Of a DNA stretch of 64,000 nt, positions 38,017 to 47,640 are shown in pieces. How positions within the stretch are numbered: position 1 is the stretch's first letter; each line of letters opens with the position of its first letter. A program made the position numbers and the translations under genes. A model generated the notes under the pieces. It was not told the DNA's origin. It saw only the letters and a list, made by a program, of their open reading frames with translations, and made no database searches. This DNA is from Synaphobranchus kaupii. Taxonomy: Eukaryota > Chordata > Actinopteri > Anguilliformes > Synaphobranchidae. The DNA is taken from positions 54,209,579-54,273,578 of the forward strand of contig CM056379.1 of NCBI GenBank assembly GCA_029718625.1, given 5' to 3'.

Positions 38017-38266
38017 CAGTTGAAGTCGGAAGTTTACATACACTTAGGTTGAAGTCATTAAAACTCATTTTTAACCACTCCACAGATTTCATGTTAGCAA
38101 ACTATAGTGTTGGCAAGTCAGTTAGGACATCTACTTTGTGCATGACACAAGTAATTTTTCCAACAATTGTTTATAGACAGATTATTTCACTTTTAATTTA
38201 CTATAGGCTATCACAATTCCAATGGGTCAGAAGTTTACATACACTATGTTGACTGTGCCATTAAAT
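38017..38266 (+). mobile_element. Tc1-like IR/DR end of the Sleeping Beauty (salmonid) type
   Basis: It starts after TA with CAGTTGAAGTCGGAAGTTTA. The outer direct repeat contains GTCGGAAGTTTACATACAC. About 210 bp on, the inner repeat reads GGTCAGAAGTTTACATACAC. In between are TTGGCAAGTCAGTTAGGAC and GTGCATGACACAAGTAATTT. This is the layout of the left IR/DR of Sleeping Beauty-type elements of salmonids. The element stops after GACTGTGCCATTAAA, so only one end is present. It inserted into the hAT element. Confidence 0.8.
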
Positions 38267-38335
38267 TTTTAATATTTGGTCGCATATCCTTTGCATGCCA
38301 TGACTTCCTGATGTCTGTGACCCAACAACATCATT
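38267..38335. mobile_element. Fragment of a second Tc1-like element
   Basis: AATATTTGGTCGCATATCC followed by TTTGCATGCCATGACTTCC and TGATGTCTGTGACCC resembles a subterminal or transposase-antisense block of another fish Tc1 family. It is too short for a firm assignment. Confidence 0.4.
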
Positions 38336-38336
38336 T

Positions 38337-38819
38337 CTGGTACTCTTACTGTAACGATACTATAACGTCTCTGCATTTGAATGTATCTCTATGGGAATTA
38401 GAGGGTGGGACTTGATTTAGCTGTAAATTACACTGGAACAGTATTGAAACACATGGTTGGCTAAATGGCTCTAAGTAATCAAGGGTCTGAGGTATCAAAC
38501 GAGCCTCAAACCATCACTCTGCTGCCAGATATGCAGTCGATATGGATGGGTCACTTTAAGGGTTGTTTCTCCTGACAAATTTCCGTATTGAACTCTATGG
38601 AAAAATAAGTCAGGAGAAGAAACCCTTCAAGTTATCCATCCATATCTACTGTATTTCTGGCAGCAGAGTGATGGTTTAAGGCTTGTTTGATACGTCAGAC
38701 CCTTGATGACTTACAGCCATTTAGTCAACCATGTGTTTCCATTTACAGCTAAATCAAGTCCCACCCCCCATAGAGATCCATTCAAATGCAGAGACGTTAT
38801 AGTATCGCTTGTAAGACCG
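38337..38819. repeat. Foldback (long inverted repeat) element, copy B
   Basis: Left arm 38337-38576 and right arm 38609-38819 are imperfect reverse complements around a loop of about 32 nt. Left-arm CATCACTCTGCTGCCAGATA pairs with right-arm GGCAGCAGAGTGATGG. Left-arm GATACTATAACG pairs with right-arm CGTTATAGTATCG. The right arm lacks a short block that the left arm has near GAACAGTATTG. Relatives with one main arm lie at 18038-18380 and 59555-59720. It splits a hAT transposase reading frame. Confidence 0.8.
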
Positions 38820-38820
38820 A

Positions 38821-39321
38821 GAAGGGCCTCTTGATGAATGACCCAATGAAAGCCAGATAAATCCTCAAAGAGGACCCCTGCAGCCTCCAAAAGACCTTCC
38901 TTTATTACTTTTCCATCGGTAAAAGGTTTCTTGTGCTGAGCTAGCAAACGAGCTATTCTGAATGACGCCTCTGTGACTATATCTGCAGAGTTAGTACTTT
39001 TAGCCATAGTTGTGTGCTGTACTTCTAAGCATGTTTTTAGATCTTCTATTTTCTGCATTCTCCTCTCACTCTTGAGAGGGAATGTATCTTTATATTCCGG
39101 ATGCACGGTGCTGTAATGCCTGTTTAAGTTTTTGTTTCAGCATCACTTGCGTTACCGGAGGTGCTCGCGTCTGTTCCTTCTGTGTCCTCTGGTGGCTTGT
39201 CCGATTGCGGTAAATCATGATCAGGATTTTGGTTTGAATCTGGCTTCTTTTTTATCAACCACTTGTCCATTGTAAAACAGTTGCTGCTGTCGTTTTTCCT
39301 TAACCAGCCTAGCATTTGCAC
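38821..39321 (-). pseudogene. hAT transposase N-terminal fragment
   Basis: The minus strand has MDKWLIKKKPDSN in its first part. After a break it continues HYSTVHPEYKDTF (the His-rich end of a BED-type finger), ASFRIARLLAQHKKPFTDGK and EGLLEAAGVLFED, then GFHWVIHQEALL. This order is typical of hAT transposases of the GTF2IRD2/ZBED-related type. The DNA-binding finger is truncated between the two frames. A central deletion joins FED to the HQEAL block. The foldback element cuts the rest off. Confidence 0.7.
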
Positions 39322-39841
39322 TATCGTCAGTCAATGTCGAACACGGACGCCGAAAAAAAAGTATCTTCAACCAGTTTAGAGCGTAAACATTTGACCCTTT
39401 GCATCATTAGCTGATTAGCCTCTGATTGGTGGCTGTGAACGTGCATTATGAACATTTTATTTAAAAAGTAATAATCAGATTTCACAATTTATTATTATTA
39501 TATATTTATTTAACATTTTTTATGTATTTTATTTTTTATCCTATTTTAGAAGAGCCTTCGCGGGCATGAAGGGATTGTATCGCGGGCATGTCTATGCGGT
39601 CCACTGCTCTAGTTCAGGGGTTTCAGCAATGACCCAAGGATATAAATCAATACTTTTTGCAACCCAAAACTAATATAATTTTCATTAATAATCAATCAAT
39701 TTAATTTAATTTATTTAATTCATTGTTAAACTGCTGACAATAGCCATGTTTTTAATACCTAAAAGCTAAATGATGGGACAAAGTTACTGAAATGACCAGG
39801 CAGTTAATCACAAAAAGCATGGTGAAATTAACAGAATTTTA

Positions 39842-40135
39842 TGCCCTATTCGCACTGGACTAGTATTACCTGGGGAACCCATGACTGAAATGTAACATTA
39901 CAGACAATGGATCCTTTGCAGGAGAAAAAATATCAACCCAAATTACTGAGATGCCAAGACACACAGACTAATATTATCAGATGACGTCTGTGTTTTGCGA
40001 AATATGGTAGGTAGCATAATATGCGGTGGAATTTTTACTTTAGAAATTCCGGACTGGCAGATTACAGACGACCTCTGCAATTATTACAAATCACAAGAGG
40101 TCCCCAGTTAATACTAGTCTAGTGTGAATGGGGCA
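39842..40135. mobile_element. PIF-like MITE with TTA target duplication
   Basis: The left end is TGCCCTATTCGCACTGGACT and the right end, reverse-complemented, is TGCCCCATTCACACTAGACT. TTA flanks both sides (39839-39841 and 40136-40138). The element is 294 bp. The first bases resemble the ends of the larger element at 42890-43724. A TTA/TAA triplet target suggests the PIF/Harbinger superfamily. Confidence 0.65.
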
Positions 40136-40139
40136 TTAG

Positions 40140-40765
40140 GCTTTATCAATGAAGCGTAGTAGGGGAAAAGTGATCAAAGCTGCCAGACAGAAAAAAAACA
40201 TTTCTTCTCATTAATGTTACACTCAACGTCAGTGAGTGTAACATTTTTGCCACAATTGAGCTCAATTTCAATAGCCTACAGATTTTTTTTATGTCAAAAG
40301 CACAAAAAGACTGGATTGTGATCTTATGTTGTAAGAGCAATAAAGAAGCAATGTAGCCTAAGCCAGCTTGGAACAAAGGGCATCAAGGGCAACTGTTATC
40401 AGCATTTTGGCGAATTGGCTGGATCTCGTGGAGTGCAGCGAGTAGTAATGACGCGCCAAGATCAAAATTAAATAAAGTAGGCGTTTACGTGATCATATGA
40501 AACACCGTTAAATGCAGGGGCGTTGTTAGGCCGATCATTCGGGGCTCGGGCCCCGAATATTTTGAGTCTAGCCCCGAATGTTTTTGGTCCGTAAGCTTCA
40601 GAGCAGATAGCGCACATGCATTTATTTTAGTTAGCTGCAGAGAGCACATAGGCTAAAGGCCATGCTCATTTGCAAGAATAAATCGCATGTTGAAAACAAA
40701 ATTCAAGCTTTATTGTTCATAAATCTTGCACATCAAATTCAAAATTAATTTATTTTGCAAAAAAG
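40140..40765. other. Intronic sequence with a possible hAT-like terminus
   Basis: CAGGGGCGTTGTTAGGCC at about 40516 resembles a hAT end. It is followed by GGGGCTCGGGCCCCGAAT and TAGCCCCGAATG repeats. No matching second end was found. Otherwise nothing is recognised. Confidence 0.35.
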
Positions 40766-40768
40766 GCA

Positions 40769-40783
40769 AAATAATAATAAATG

Positions 40784-40814
<31 letters not shown>

Positions 40815-40816
40815 AA
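40769..40816. repeat. (ATT)n microsatellite
   Basis: Imperfect AATAATAATA is followed by an uninterrupted run of about ten ATT units. Confidence 0.9.
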
Positions 40817-40998
40817 ACAATATTTACTGTTTTATCAAGTCCTCTGTACAAGTGTCACGCACTGCCACCAACTAAACATCCATGGTGGACCAATTGATTG
40901 CTTTTGTTTCCCAGGCATAATATACCCTATGATAAGAAATGAACATTAAAATGACATCATTTGAAGAACAATTGAGGAATGGTATAGCCAAGTAAATA

Positions 40999-41166
40999 GC
41001 AGGTTGGTGTTATATTTATTGAAATGTCTTCTGAGGGCAGCGTTGCATGTGATTGGTTCTCTCAGCCATCCAATGAGCGAGAAGGTTATGGTTAGGTTTA
41101 TGGTTAGGGTTACGGTAAGCAATGCTGCCCTCAGAAGACATTTCACTAAATATAACACCAACCTGC
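40999..41166. mobile_element. Hairpin MITE with 9-bp target duplication
   Basis: The left arm GCAGGTTGGTGTTATATTTA pairs with the right arm TAAATATAACACCAACCTGC. Pairing extends through GAAATGTCTTCTGAGGGCAG and its complement. It is flanked by perfect 9-bp direct repeats AAGTAAATA (40990-40998 and 41167-41175). The central loop carries GGTTAGGTTTATGGTTAGGG. A 9-bp duplication is typical of Mutator-like elements. No coding capacity. Confidence 0.8.
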
Positions 41167-41639
41167 AAGTAAATAGGCTATGAGGATGGTGGGTTTTTTT
41201 AAATGGCGGAAATACGGACAACTTGCCATCTGATGAGCTCCCACAGGTTAGCCTATTTGTCAACTCCAGCCATTATGTAACGCTGCTTTTGCTTTTAGCT
41301 GCGTTGAGAAATACAAAATTGCAATAAGTGATGATATGTCCTGCAGAGTAATGCAGCATTTACATTTAGCCAATACGCATGCTCTGGTTCCAAAAAGCCC
41401 CATAGTCTAACATGGCAGCCTCCATGAATTGGCTCCATCCGGCAATGAGCAGCTACCATAGGAATCCATGGAACCGGTAAGCTGTCTCCAGTTCTTATAC
41501 ATCTTGATGATACTGCTACCTCAGGTCCCCAGACCTCTGAATCCAGCGCATCTGATCTCCGTTTGGATTCCGATTCCGACGGTGATTTTTTAGAGCCACC
41601 ACCTTTCCAAACGGCCAGACAACATCACGGCTACTACAC

Positions 41640-41940
41640 CAGGGGCCACATGTATAAAACTCTGAGTAAAAGAACGCGTAAAAGAATGCTCAGGGTCAAA
41701 GTTGGAAATCTGCTTTAAAAATGTTTTGCATTTTCTAACTCTGCCTTTCGGTCACGGTGTCGCCATATCACACAGATCCCAAACATTGTGTATGTATGGT
41801 GTCCATTGTGTGCAGAGGTACGCAGATTCTCGCAGCACGTGTTATATTATACGTACATCTGAATTTCTGCGTGGAAACTGGCTTACGTGGCTTTCTGAGG
41901 GCATTTTTCTGCTCAGCACTGTTTATACATGTGGCCCCTG
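41640..41940. mobile_element. MITE with CAGGGGCCACATGTATAAA ends, inside the PLE
   Basis: Left CAGGGGCCACATGTATAAA and right TTTATACATGTGGCCCCTG are perfect inverted repeats. The 301-bp element interrupts the PLE N-terminal coding region. It belongs to the CAGGGGCC(T/A)CAT-type repeats common in fish; a related terminus lies near 53760. I found no clear target duplication. Confidence 0.7.
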
Positions 41941-41946
41941 GAATGC

Positions 41947-42360
41947 GAACAGAACCGAAGAAGGGGCAGGAGAGGGAAGGGGACGCGGAAGACCTTGGCG
42001 TACCCGTACCGGACGCACCAGCCGAAGGGGGCATGCCAACTATTAGTCAATCTCACAGACGCGCCTTTCAATGAAGAAGAGGAAGCTCTGCTGAACAAAG
42101 GACTCTCGTTTGTCCCTACTCCTACTGCCAACCCGTTTCATACCAAGGTAGAGCTTTTTAAGTTATTTTGCACCATAAAACTTAAACATTTCTACCATAA
42201 GGGGAGAACTAGTTTACCCCTCACTGTCGATGAGTCTGCTGTCACCACTCGGTTATTTAAACCCAAGAGTACATTCTGTCCACCGGTTAACAATTCAGCA
42301 ATTGACACGTTCTGCATCTCTCATCAAAGAGAGATGTCAACACTCTATTTGACTCTAATC
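41947..42360 (+). pseudogene. PLE N-terminal coding segment
   Basis: It encodes a basic patch (NRRRGRRGKGTRKTLAYP). This is followed by VNLTDAPFNEEEEALLNKGL and SFVPTPTANPFHTKVELFKL, then STFCPPVNNSAIDTF. The pattern N-L-(S/T)-x(4)-E...L-x-K-G-L-S-F-V-P-T is characteristic of the region upstream of the reverse transcriptase in fish PLEs. The segment is cut at about 42360 by the hAT-containing insertion. Confidence 0.65.
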
Positions 42361-42679
42361 GCAACAACAGCAAAATTAGTATTTCCATTAAAACTGATGT
42401 GAAAGTCTCTGCGTCTCTGTTTCTACGATGTTGAGGAACGATATTTGCTTATTGTCTTCGTTGTATTGCCTGGTTATTGTATTTTCCAAGTTTTGCATAT
42501 TTCAAACATTTGAAAGTGATTGGAAGACACAGTTGAAAGTGATTGGAGGATCACCATCCCGCCATTAACAACGTTGAAAGTGATTGGAGGATCACCTTTT
42601 TCTTTAGACCGGGAAAAGTTTAGAGTTGCCTTTTTACTTGTCAGTCAAGATAACTAATTTAAACGAATACTTCATAGCA

Positions 42680-42889
42680 TACTGAAAGTCCTTCTTACGA
42701 TGGCCGTGTCTACTGCTTCGGTCGAGCGCTCATTCAGCTGTTTGAGACGTCTGAAAACCTACCTACGGAACAGCATGACAGACGCGATTGGCGATTATGA
42801 ACATTCACAATGACTTTGAAATCGACACAGAGCAGGTGCTTAGGGAATTTGACGCAACCGGGACAAGGAGGGTCAATCTCACATTCTAA
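42680..42889 (+). pseudogene. hAT transposase C-terminal (dimerisation) fragment
   Basis: The plus strand reads VSTASVERSFSCLRRLKTYL then RNSMTDA, the conserved hAT dimerisation motif. After a frameshift at about 42785 it continues as AIMNIHNDFEIDTEQVL and ends RRVNLTF followed by a stop. The rest of the transposase is missing. Confidence 0.8.
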
Positions 42890-43724
42890 AGCCCTATTCG
42901 GACGTGATAAGTTTTCAGGACAATTTCTGTAAAGTAATTATTACCACAGGACGTCTGTAATGTTAATGGCCGATTCGGACGGGATAAAGTATCTCCGTAA
43001 GCAGCGTCTAGAATTACAGAGATGGGAGTGTCTACCCTATGTTGTCGTCACACCGAACATCGTTCCCCACGAGTCATACACCATTACACATCCTATCTTC
43101 ACTGAAAACTGAGCCGCCAAAAAAAAAAACTACGTGGAGACAATGTTGGCATGGCAAACATGTCCACAAAAAGGGTGAGGAATCCTGCATTACACGGTAC
43201 ACCTCTTTATTAACGTTAGCTTGAAAAGAAACAGTGTTAGGCCATAACATGTATGTAAGGCTATAGCTAGGCTACAATAGCTTACCTAAAGTGGCCACAA
43301 GCGTTGCCCCACTGTAGCCTACTTTTTAGCCTGTTTTTTTTTTTTTTTTTGCTCTCTGTTTTCTTATTTAATGTAACGTTACATTCATTTAGAGGTCAGT
43401 CAATAGTTGGACCGAAGAGAGCGCAACCAAAGGCGTCCTCGAGTGCTTATGTGAAAAACCAGTAGAAAAGACTGGGGAAAACTAATTTCTCACAGGAAAT
43501 AACAGAATTTTACCGGACATGTCAATTCGCACGGGATAGCTTTAACCTGGGGTAATTTTTACAGGACATTTAACAGTAGGTAAAAGACTCCGGAATCTTT
43601 ACTGGTGCGGGAGAGCGCAGTCCGTAAAAGTTACAGACATGGGAACTAAAATAGCGGAGCTCTTCCAGTAATTATTACATTACCCCACCTCCCCCTGTAA
43701 AACTTATCCCGTCCGAATAGGGCT
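42890..43724. mobile_element. PIF-like inverted-repeat element, 835 bp, with TAA duplication
   Basis: The left end is AGCCCTATTCGGACGTGATA and the right end, reverse-complemented, is AGCCCTATTCGGACGGGATA. It is flanked by TAA at 42887-42889 and 43725-43727. The left TAA is the stop codon of the hAT fragment. Internal copies of TTACAG, GGACGGGATAAAGT and TAATTATTAC-like phrases occur. No transposase is recognised. A partial relative lies at 34955-35048. Confidence 0.75.
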
Positions 43725-43800
43725 TAAGGGTAAGATGCTATTTATTTTTATGCATTTTTGTGATTGAGGCAACATGTTCTTTTATTTGCAGTGGGGTGTT

Positions 43801-43801
43801 T

Positions 43802-43856
<55 letters not shown>
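43801..43856. repeat. (CT)n(CA)n microsatellite
   Basis: About 11 CT units followed by about 16 CA units. Confidence 0.95.
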
Positions 43857-43858
<2 letters not shown>

Positions 43859-43979
43859 TGGCGAACATTCAGTGATAATATTTTATTAGAAATTTAAGCA
43901 GTGAATACATTTTGTTTAGCATGTTCGATAGTTACATTGACTTGTCAGAAGTGTTTTCATTGTGTTAACATTAACTGTG

Positions 43980-44150
43980 CTGTAAGTCGCGTAACAGCTT
44001 GTTGCGCGCAACATTTTCATTCTATTGTGAGGTCTCTCTGGTTTTCCTGATGAAATATCAGGCTACTGTAAGTCACGTAACATCTTTTTGCGCGCAACAT
44101 TTCCATTCTATTGTGAAGTAAGTCTCTCCGGTTTTGCTGATGAAAGATCC
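43980..44150. repeat. Tandem duplication of about 86 bp
   Basis: CTGTAAGTC(G/A)CGTAACA followed by TTGCGCGCAACATTT and CATTCTATTGTGA occurs at 43980 and again at 44066. Both units end near CTGATGAAA. It lies in the hAT relic. Confidence 0.8.
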
Positions 44151-44394
44151 GACTTTAACGTAGGCTAGGCCTACTCCTACGTTAGAACTTCTTGTAATAT
44201 GCGACCCTATGAGTGCAAAATATATCGGTAAATTACGTTGTAACGTTAGTCCTAAGTAGTGGCTTTGTTTTCATGTAGCCTATGGCTTGGCCTCCTCTGT
44301 TGCGTACCCCGGGAAGAAATCCTGCGGGCGCCCCTGACTCTAATCACAATAGCAATCATGGGTCCAATTATAATAAGTCACTTCACTTTCCAAA

Positions 44395-45445
44395 AACCTG
44401 CACCTTATTTTTAAGGGTGCTGACAAAGGTGGTGGGTTAGTCAGCATGACAAGAAATGACTATGAAGCAGAAATTTACAGACAGCTATCAGACACTAACT
44501 CTTACACAAAACAGAAAAATGATCCGACCAATCTTTATAAATCCCAAATTCATATTTTTCTCAATTCCGCTCTTGACACACACTATCTGACAAATTCCGA
44601 AATAAATTATCTCACCACCACACACCCTAGAATCCCTGTTATATACACGTTACCTACAGTACACAACGCTTTTGTAAATTTTCCTGCTGGACGTCCCATA
44701 GTGTCCAGTATTGACTCTTTAACCGAGCCCCTTTCTAAATTTATAGACTCTCATATCAGACCTCTAGTGGTCGAACTTCCTTCATATTTCAGAGATATGG
44801 GCGATTTTATCAGTCAGATATCTAAATTATCCCTTGAACAGGAAAATGTCCTCCTTGTGCCTATGGATGTTACTAGTCTTTACACCAACATTCCCCATGA
44901 CATAGGATTAGAAGCAGTCAACCCAGATTCAGTCCAGACCCAACCCTTTCCCTCCGTCTAATTTTTTGACTGATATGGCGGAATTAGTTTTGACCAGGAA
45001 TTATTTCCTATTTGGAAATCAATTATTTTTGCAAATCAATGGCACAGCGATAGGCGCAACATTCGCCCCGGACTATGCCAATCTATTTATGGGCTTTCTA
45101 GGACATAAACACATAGACACTAATAACCCTTTTTCCACATTTTATTCTACAAACGTTACATTGATGACCTGTTTCTGATTTGGCAAGGCACTGAACTTGA
45201 ACTTAACAACTTCCTTGAGTATGTAAACAGTCTGGTGGGTTCCATTAATTTCACCCTTGAATTTAACTCTGAGAAAAAAGATTTTCTCGATACATGTGTA
45301 ATTCGTAATGAGAACACATTATACACCACCCTTTACGTTAAACCTACTGATAAGAATAGTTTACTACACGCATCCAGCTACCACCCTCAGTCTCTCAAGA
45401 GAGGCCTTCCGTACAGCCAATTCCTGCGCATTAGACGCATTTGTG
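44395..45445 (+). pseudogene. PLE reverse transcriptase, frameshifted
   Basis: Penelope-type RT blocks appear in order. First are GADKGGGLVSMTRNDY (about 44419), YTLPTVHNAF and AGRPIVSSIDSLTEPLSKFI. Next is PMDVTSLYTNIPHDIGLEAV (motif A, catalytic Asp). INGTAIGATFAPDYANLFMG (motif B) follows at about 45025-45090. RYIDDLFLIW (motif C, YIDD at 45157-45168) and FLDTCVIRNENTLYTTLYVK complete the set. The frame changes at about 44950, just before 45157 and at about 45440, so at least three indels disable it. All catalytic motifs are still recognisable. RT copies RNA at a nick made by the linked endonuclease. Confidence 0.85.
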
Positions 45446-46270
45446 CATGATGACGACTTCAACAAAGAAACTAATAAATTATATTACAATTTTTTGGACC
45501 GAGGTTACTCTTGCGAATTCTCTGATAAGGCACTTGATAAAGTGAACTCCGTTAATAGAAATGATATCTTAACCAGTAACAAAAAGAGTAAAAGTAAGAA
45601 AGATTTCTCTGTTATTTGTTGTACCACCTTCACACCTTTAAGCCATCAAATCAAAGATGTCATTAAAAATCATTGGCATGTTCTTGGTACTGATTCCACA
45701 TGTGCTGACATTTTTTGTGCTCTTCCCCCCTTTACACACTCCAGGTCCCGCAATCTCAAGGACATGCTGGTGCGCTCTGACATGTTTGATTTCTCTAAAA
45801 CCCCTAAGGAACGTCTTGACAATGCAATTGGCTTTTTCCCGTGCTGTAATTGCACCTCTTGTGCAGGTATCACTAAAACTAGCACATTTACATGTTTTGT
45901 TACTAAGAAGGATTACAACATCAGAAAATTAATTACCTGCAGCTCTAATAACTGCGTCTATGTTTTATTTTGCCCTTGTGGATTACAATATACAGGATGC
46001 ACACGGCGTCAGCTGCGCATGCACATGAACGAACACCGTAGCTCCATTCGTAGGAAAGACCCGAGATCCCCAGTTGCACGTCATTTCTCCGAAGCCAATC
46101 ATAATATCTCCGATCTTAAATGGCTTGGCATTGACCGTGTATTTCCGAGTCGTAGATGCAAAAACACAGACCAACTTTTGCTCCAATGTGAAGCTCGTTG
46201 GATTTTTTACCTACGCACATTATATCCATTAGGCCTTAATTATTCTTTTGAATTATCCAGTTTTTTATAA
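45446..46270 (+). pseudogene. PLE connector and GIY-YIG endonuclease (intact open frame of a broken polyprotein)
   Basis: About 270 residues stay open to a stop at 46268. A linker region (HDDDFNKETNKLYYNFLDRG) is followed by a Cys-rich block, FFPCCNCTSCAG, then TFTCF and ITCSSNNCVYVLFCPCG, the zinc-binding-like cluster of PLEs. The GIY-YIG nuclease core follows: VYVLFCPCGLQYTGCTRRQL with MNEHRSSIRRKDPRSP and ARHF. The C-terminus contains QCEARWIFYLRTLYPLGLN and ends SFL, like other PLEs. In the canonical motif GIY is replaced by YVL-type and YIG by YTG, as is common in PLEs. It lacks its own start because it was the C-terminus of the RT polyprotein. Confidence 0.85.
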
Positions 46271-46840
46271 AAACAGCACACACCAGCATGTTCTTACTAT
46301 TGCTCTTTGTCATGTCTTAACGTTAGAATATTTATGGATGTATTTAACTTAATGTTACAAATGGTTTATTTTGTAAACTACTCAGTTCTAATACCATCTT
46401 TTCTTTGTATCGAAGCAATTTATTGCAGATTGTTCATTGTTAATTGAATTATTGAAACGTTCATTGATTGCTGTGCTAAATTGAATATTGTCAAGTCCCG
46501 ACATTAATTTAGTGATGACACTAATTGATTGTTGATACTAATTGACTAATTGTATAATTGATTAACTCTTTTTTCTGAATTTATCATGTGACCTTACATC
46601 CTTATAAACTGCGTGCCTTGTGACTTTGATATACTAGCACTGAAAATGGTCTGAGGACTGAAACGTCTGTGTTGCACTTTTGTGTTTTGCACTTTTTTCA
46701 CTTGCACATTGTTTAATTGTCCAATATGAATATACATTGCTATTGCATCTCGGCATCTGGAATCTGTTTTTCCATGTTTTGGAGTGCGAGTACCTTTGCT
46801 GTTTTTTATTAGATTTTTCAACTTGCCTTCATTCAATGAA
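46271..46840 (+). other. PLE 3' region
   Basis: AT-rich non-coding sequence after the endonuclease stop. It includes the degenerate motif CTGAGGACTGAAACGTC and short TTGCAC(T) repeats (46670-46710). The end of the element is approximate. Confidence 0.45.
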
Positions 46841-46844
46841 AATA

Positions 46845-47580
46845 AGGTGCCACATGAACAAAACCTGCATCATTGCCATTTGCATGGGAACGTAACGTTG
46901 ATAAGTTGGGCATTACCCCGAAGCTGTGAGCTAGCAGCTCAGTCCTGGAACTGGAAAATAACAAGCCACTAGCAACTTCGGTTCCCCCGTGTCTCTAACT
47001 ACAGTTTAGGGCCTTAGAGGTTAGACGGGAAAAGGTACACGTATTTGTGTGCAAGGTAGGCTGCCAGAGAATGCATAGCATTACATAAGCATTTGAACTA
47101 GCCACCATGAGCAATAATAGGCCAACTTAAGAATTCCAGTTTAGCTTCCGGGTTCTATTTTGCAGTAGCTAGGCTACAACAACAAGAGTATTTCTCTGTA
47201 ATAATGTGCAACATAACGTTTCCAAACGGGATGCAAATACCTAACATTTAACACGACATAGCAGCAGCAGTATAAACTAGCAAACTGTCCTGAATTAGTC
47301 ACAATTACATAGCCTATTAGCTTTTACGAACCTCCTGACAGTAAATCAGCTAATGAGTAACGTTAGCCTAGCTAATTGACTAACATTCACAATGTAACTT
47401 TACCAAAGTCCCGTTTTACTGGAGGGCGTCAGCAAAGCACAGTAGCCTGTGTAAACCCATACAATTAACGTTTTAAAACAGATGCTGTAGCTCCCGAGGG
47501 CTCATGTAAAACGTTAGCATGCTGACAGGCGTATTTGGCTACTAACAAAATTATAGCAACAACCGGTTGGCAAATTTTGA
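46845..47580. other. Intronic sequence with no recognised element
   Basis: No gene or repeat boundary supported. Several AACGTTA-type phrases are present without clear structure. Confidence 0.4.
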
Positions 47581-47585
47581 ATAAA

Positions 47586-47640
47586 ACACATTACATTCAT
47601 TTAGCAGACGCTTTTATCCAAAGCGACGTACAATAAGTGC
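47586..47640. repeat. Dispersed fish repeat motif (CATTTAGCAGACGCTTTTATCC)
   Basis: ACATTACATTCATTTAGCAG, ACGCTTTTATCCAAAGCGAC and TACAATAAGTGCA together form a block found in many fish interspersed repeats. The class is not assigned. It directly precedes the 47770-47905 segment. Confidence 0.6.

Larger units (their letters stand above)
37872..39606 (-). mobile_element. hAT transposon, split by nested insertions
   Basis: The left end is CAGTGGTCCGCACTAT and the right end, reverse-complemented, is CAGTGGACCGCATAGAC. GCGGGCAC/GCGGGCATG-type phrases occur below both ends. It is flanked by CTCTACTG (37864-37871) and CTCTAGTT (39607-39614), an 8-bp duplication with two mismatches. Inside are Tc1 fragments (38017-38335) and a foldback repeat (38337-38819). 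The remaining hAT body carries the N-terminal part of a transposase gene on the minus strand. Confidence 0.75.
42361..44336 (+). mobile_element. hAT relic inserted in the PLE (3' end defined)
   Basis: The right boundary ends GCGGGCGCCCCTG at 44336, a hAT-type terminus (CAGGGGCG on the other strand). ACTCTAAT follows at 44337-44344 and also occurs at 42352-42359, before the insertion, fitting an 8-bp hAT target duplication. The left terminal inverted repeat is not recognisable, so the left junction is tentative. It contains a C-terminal hAT transposase fragment and, immediately after it, an 835-bp inverted-repeat element. Confidence 0.5.
41490..46840 (+). mobile_element. Penelope-like element (PLE) with nested insertions
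   Basis: A plus-strand retroelement with the PLE architecture: N-terminal basic region, reverse transcriptase, then a C-terminal GIY-YIG endonuclease and an AT-rich 3' region. It is interrupted by a 301-bp MITE (41640-41940) and by about 2 kb of hAT plus inverted-repeat sequence (about 42360-44336). The 5' boundary is uncertain; coding-like sequence rich in Asp/Ser and Pro is seen from about 41530. The 3' region to about 46840 includes GGTCTGAGGACTGAAACGTC at 46648-46667, a shortened relative of PLE hammerhead cores. No flanking target duplication could be fixed. Confidence 0.75.

Noticed and set aside
41085..41115. Telomere-like GGTTAGG / GGTTAGGG run
   Set aside because: Only two or three degenerate units in the loop of a small MITE. 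Not an interstitial telomere array.
40516..44336. CAGGGGCG at 40516 and CGCCCCTG at 44336 as the two ends of one large hAT
   Set aside because: The flanking 8-mers differ (GTTAAATG and ACTCTAAT), and PLE coding sequence lies between. The right end is better explained as the terminus of the smaller insertion in the PLE.
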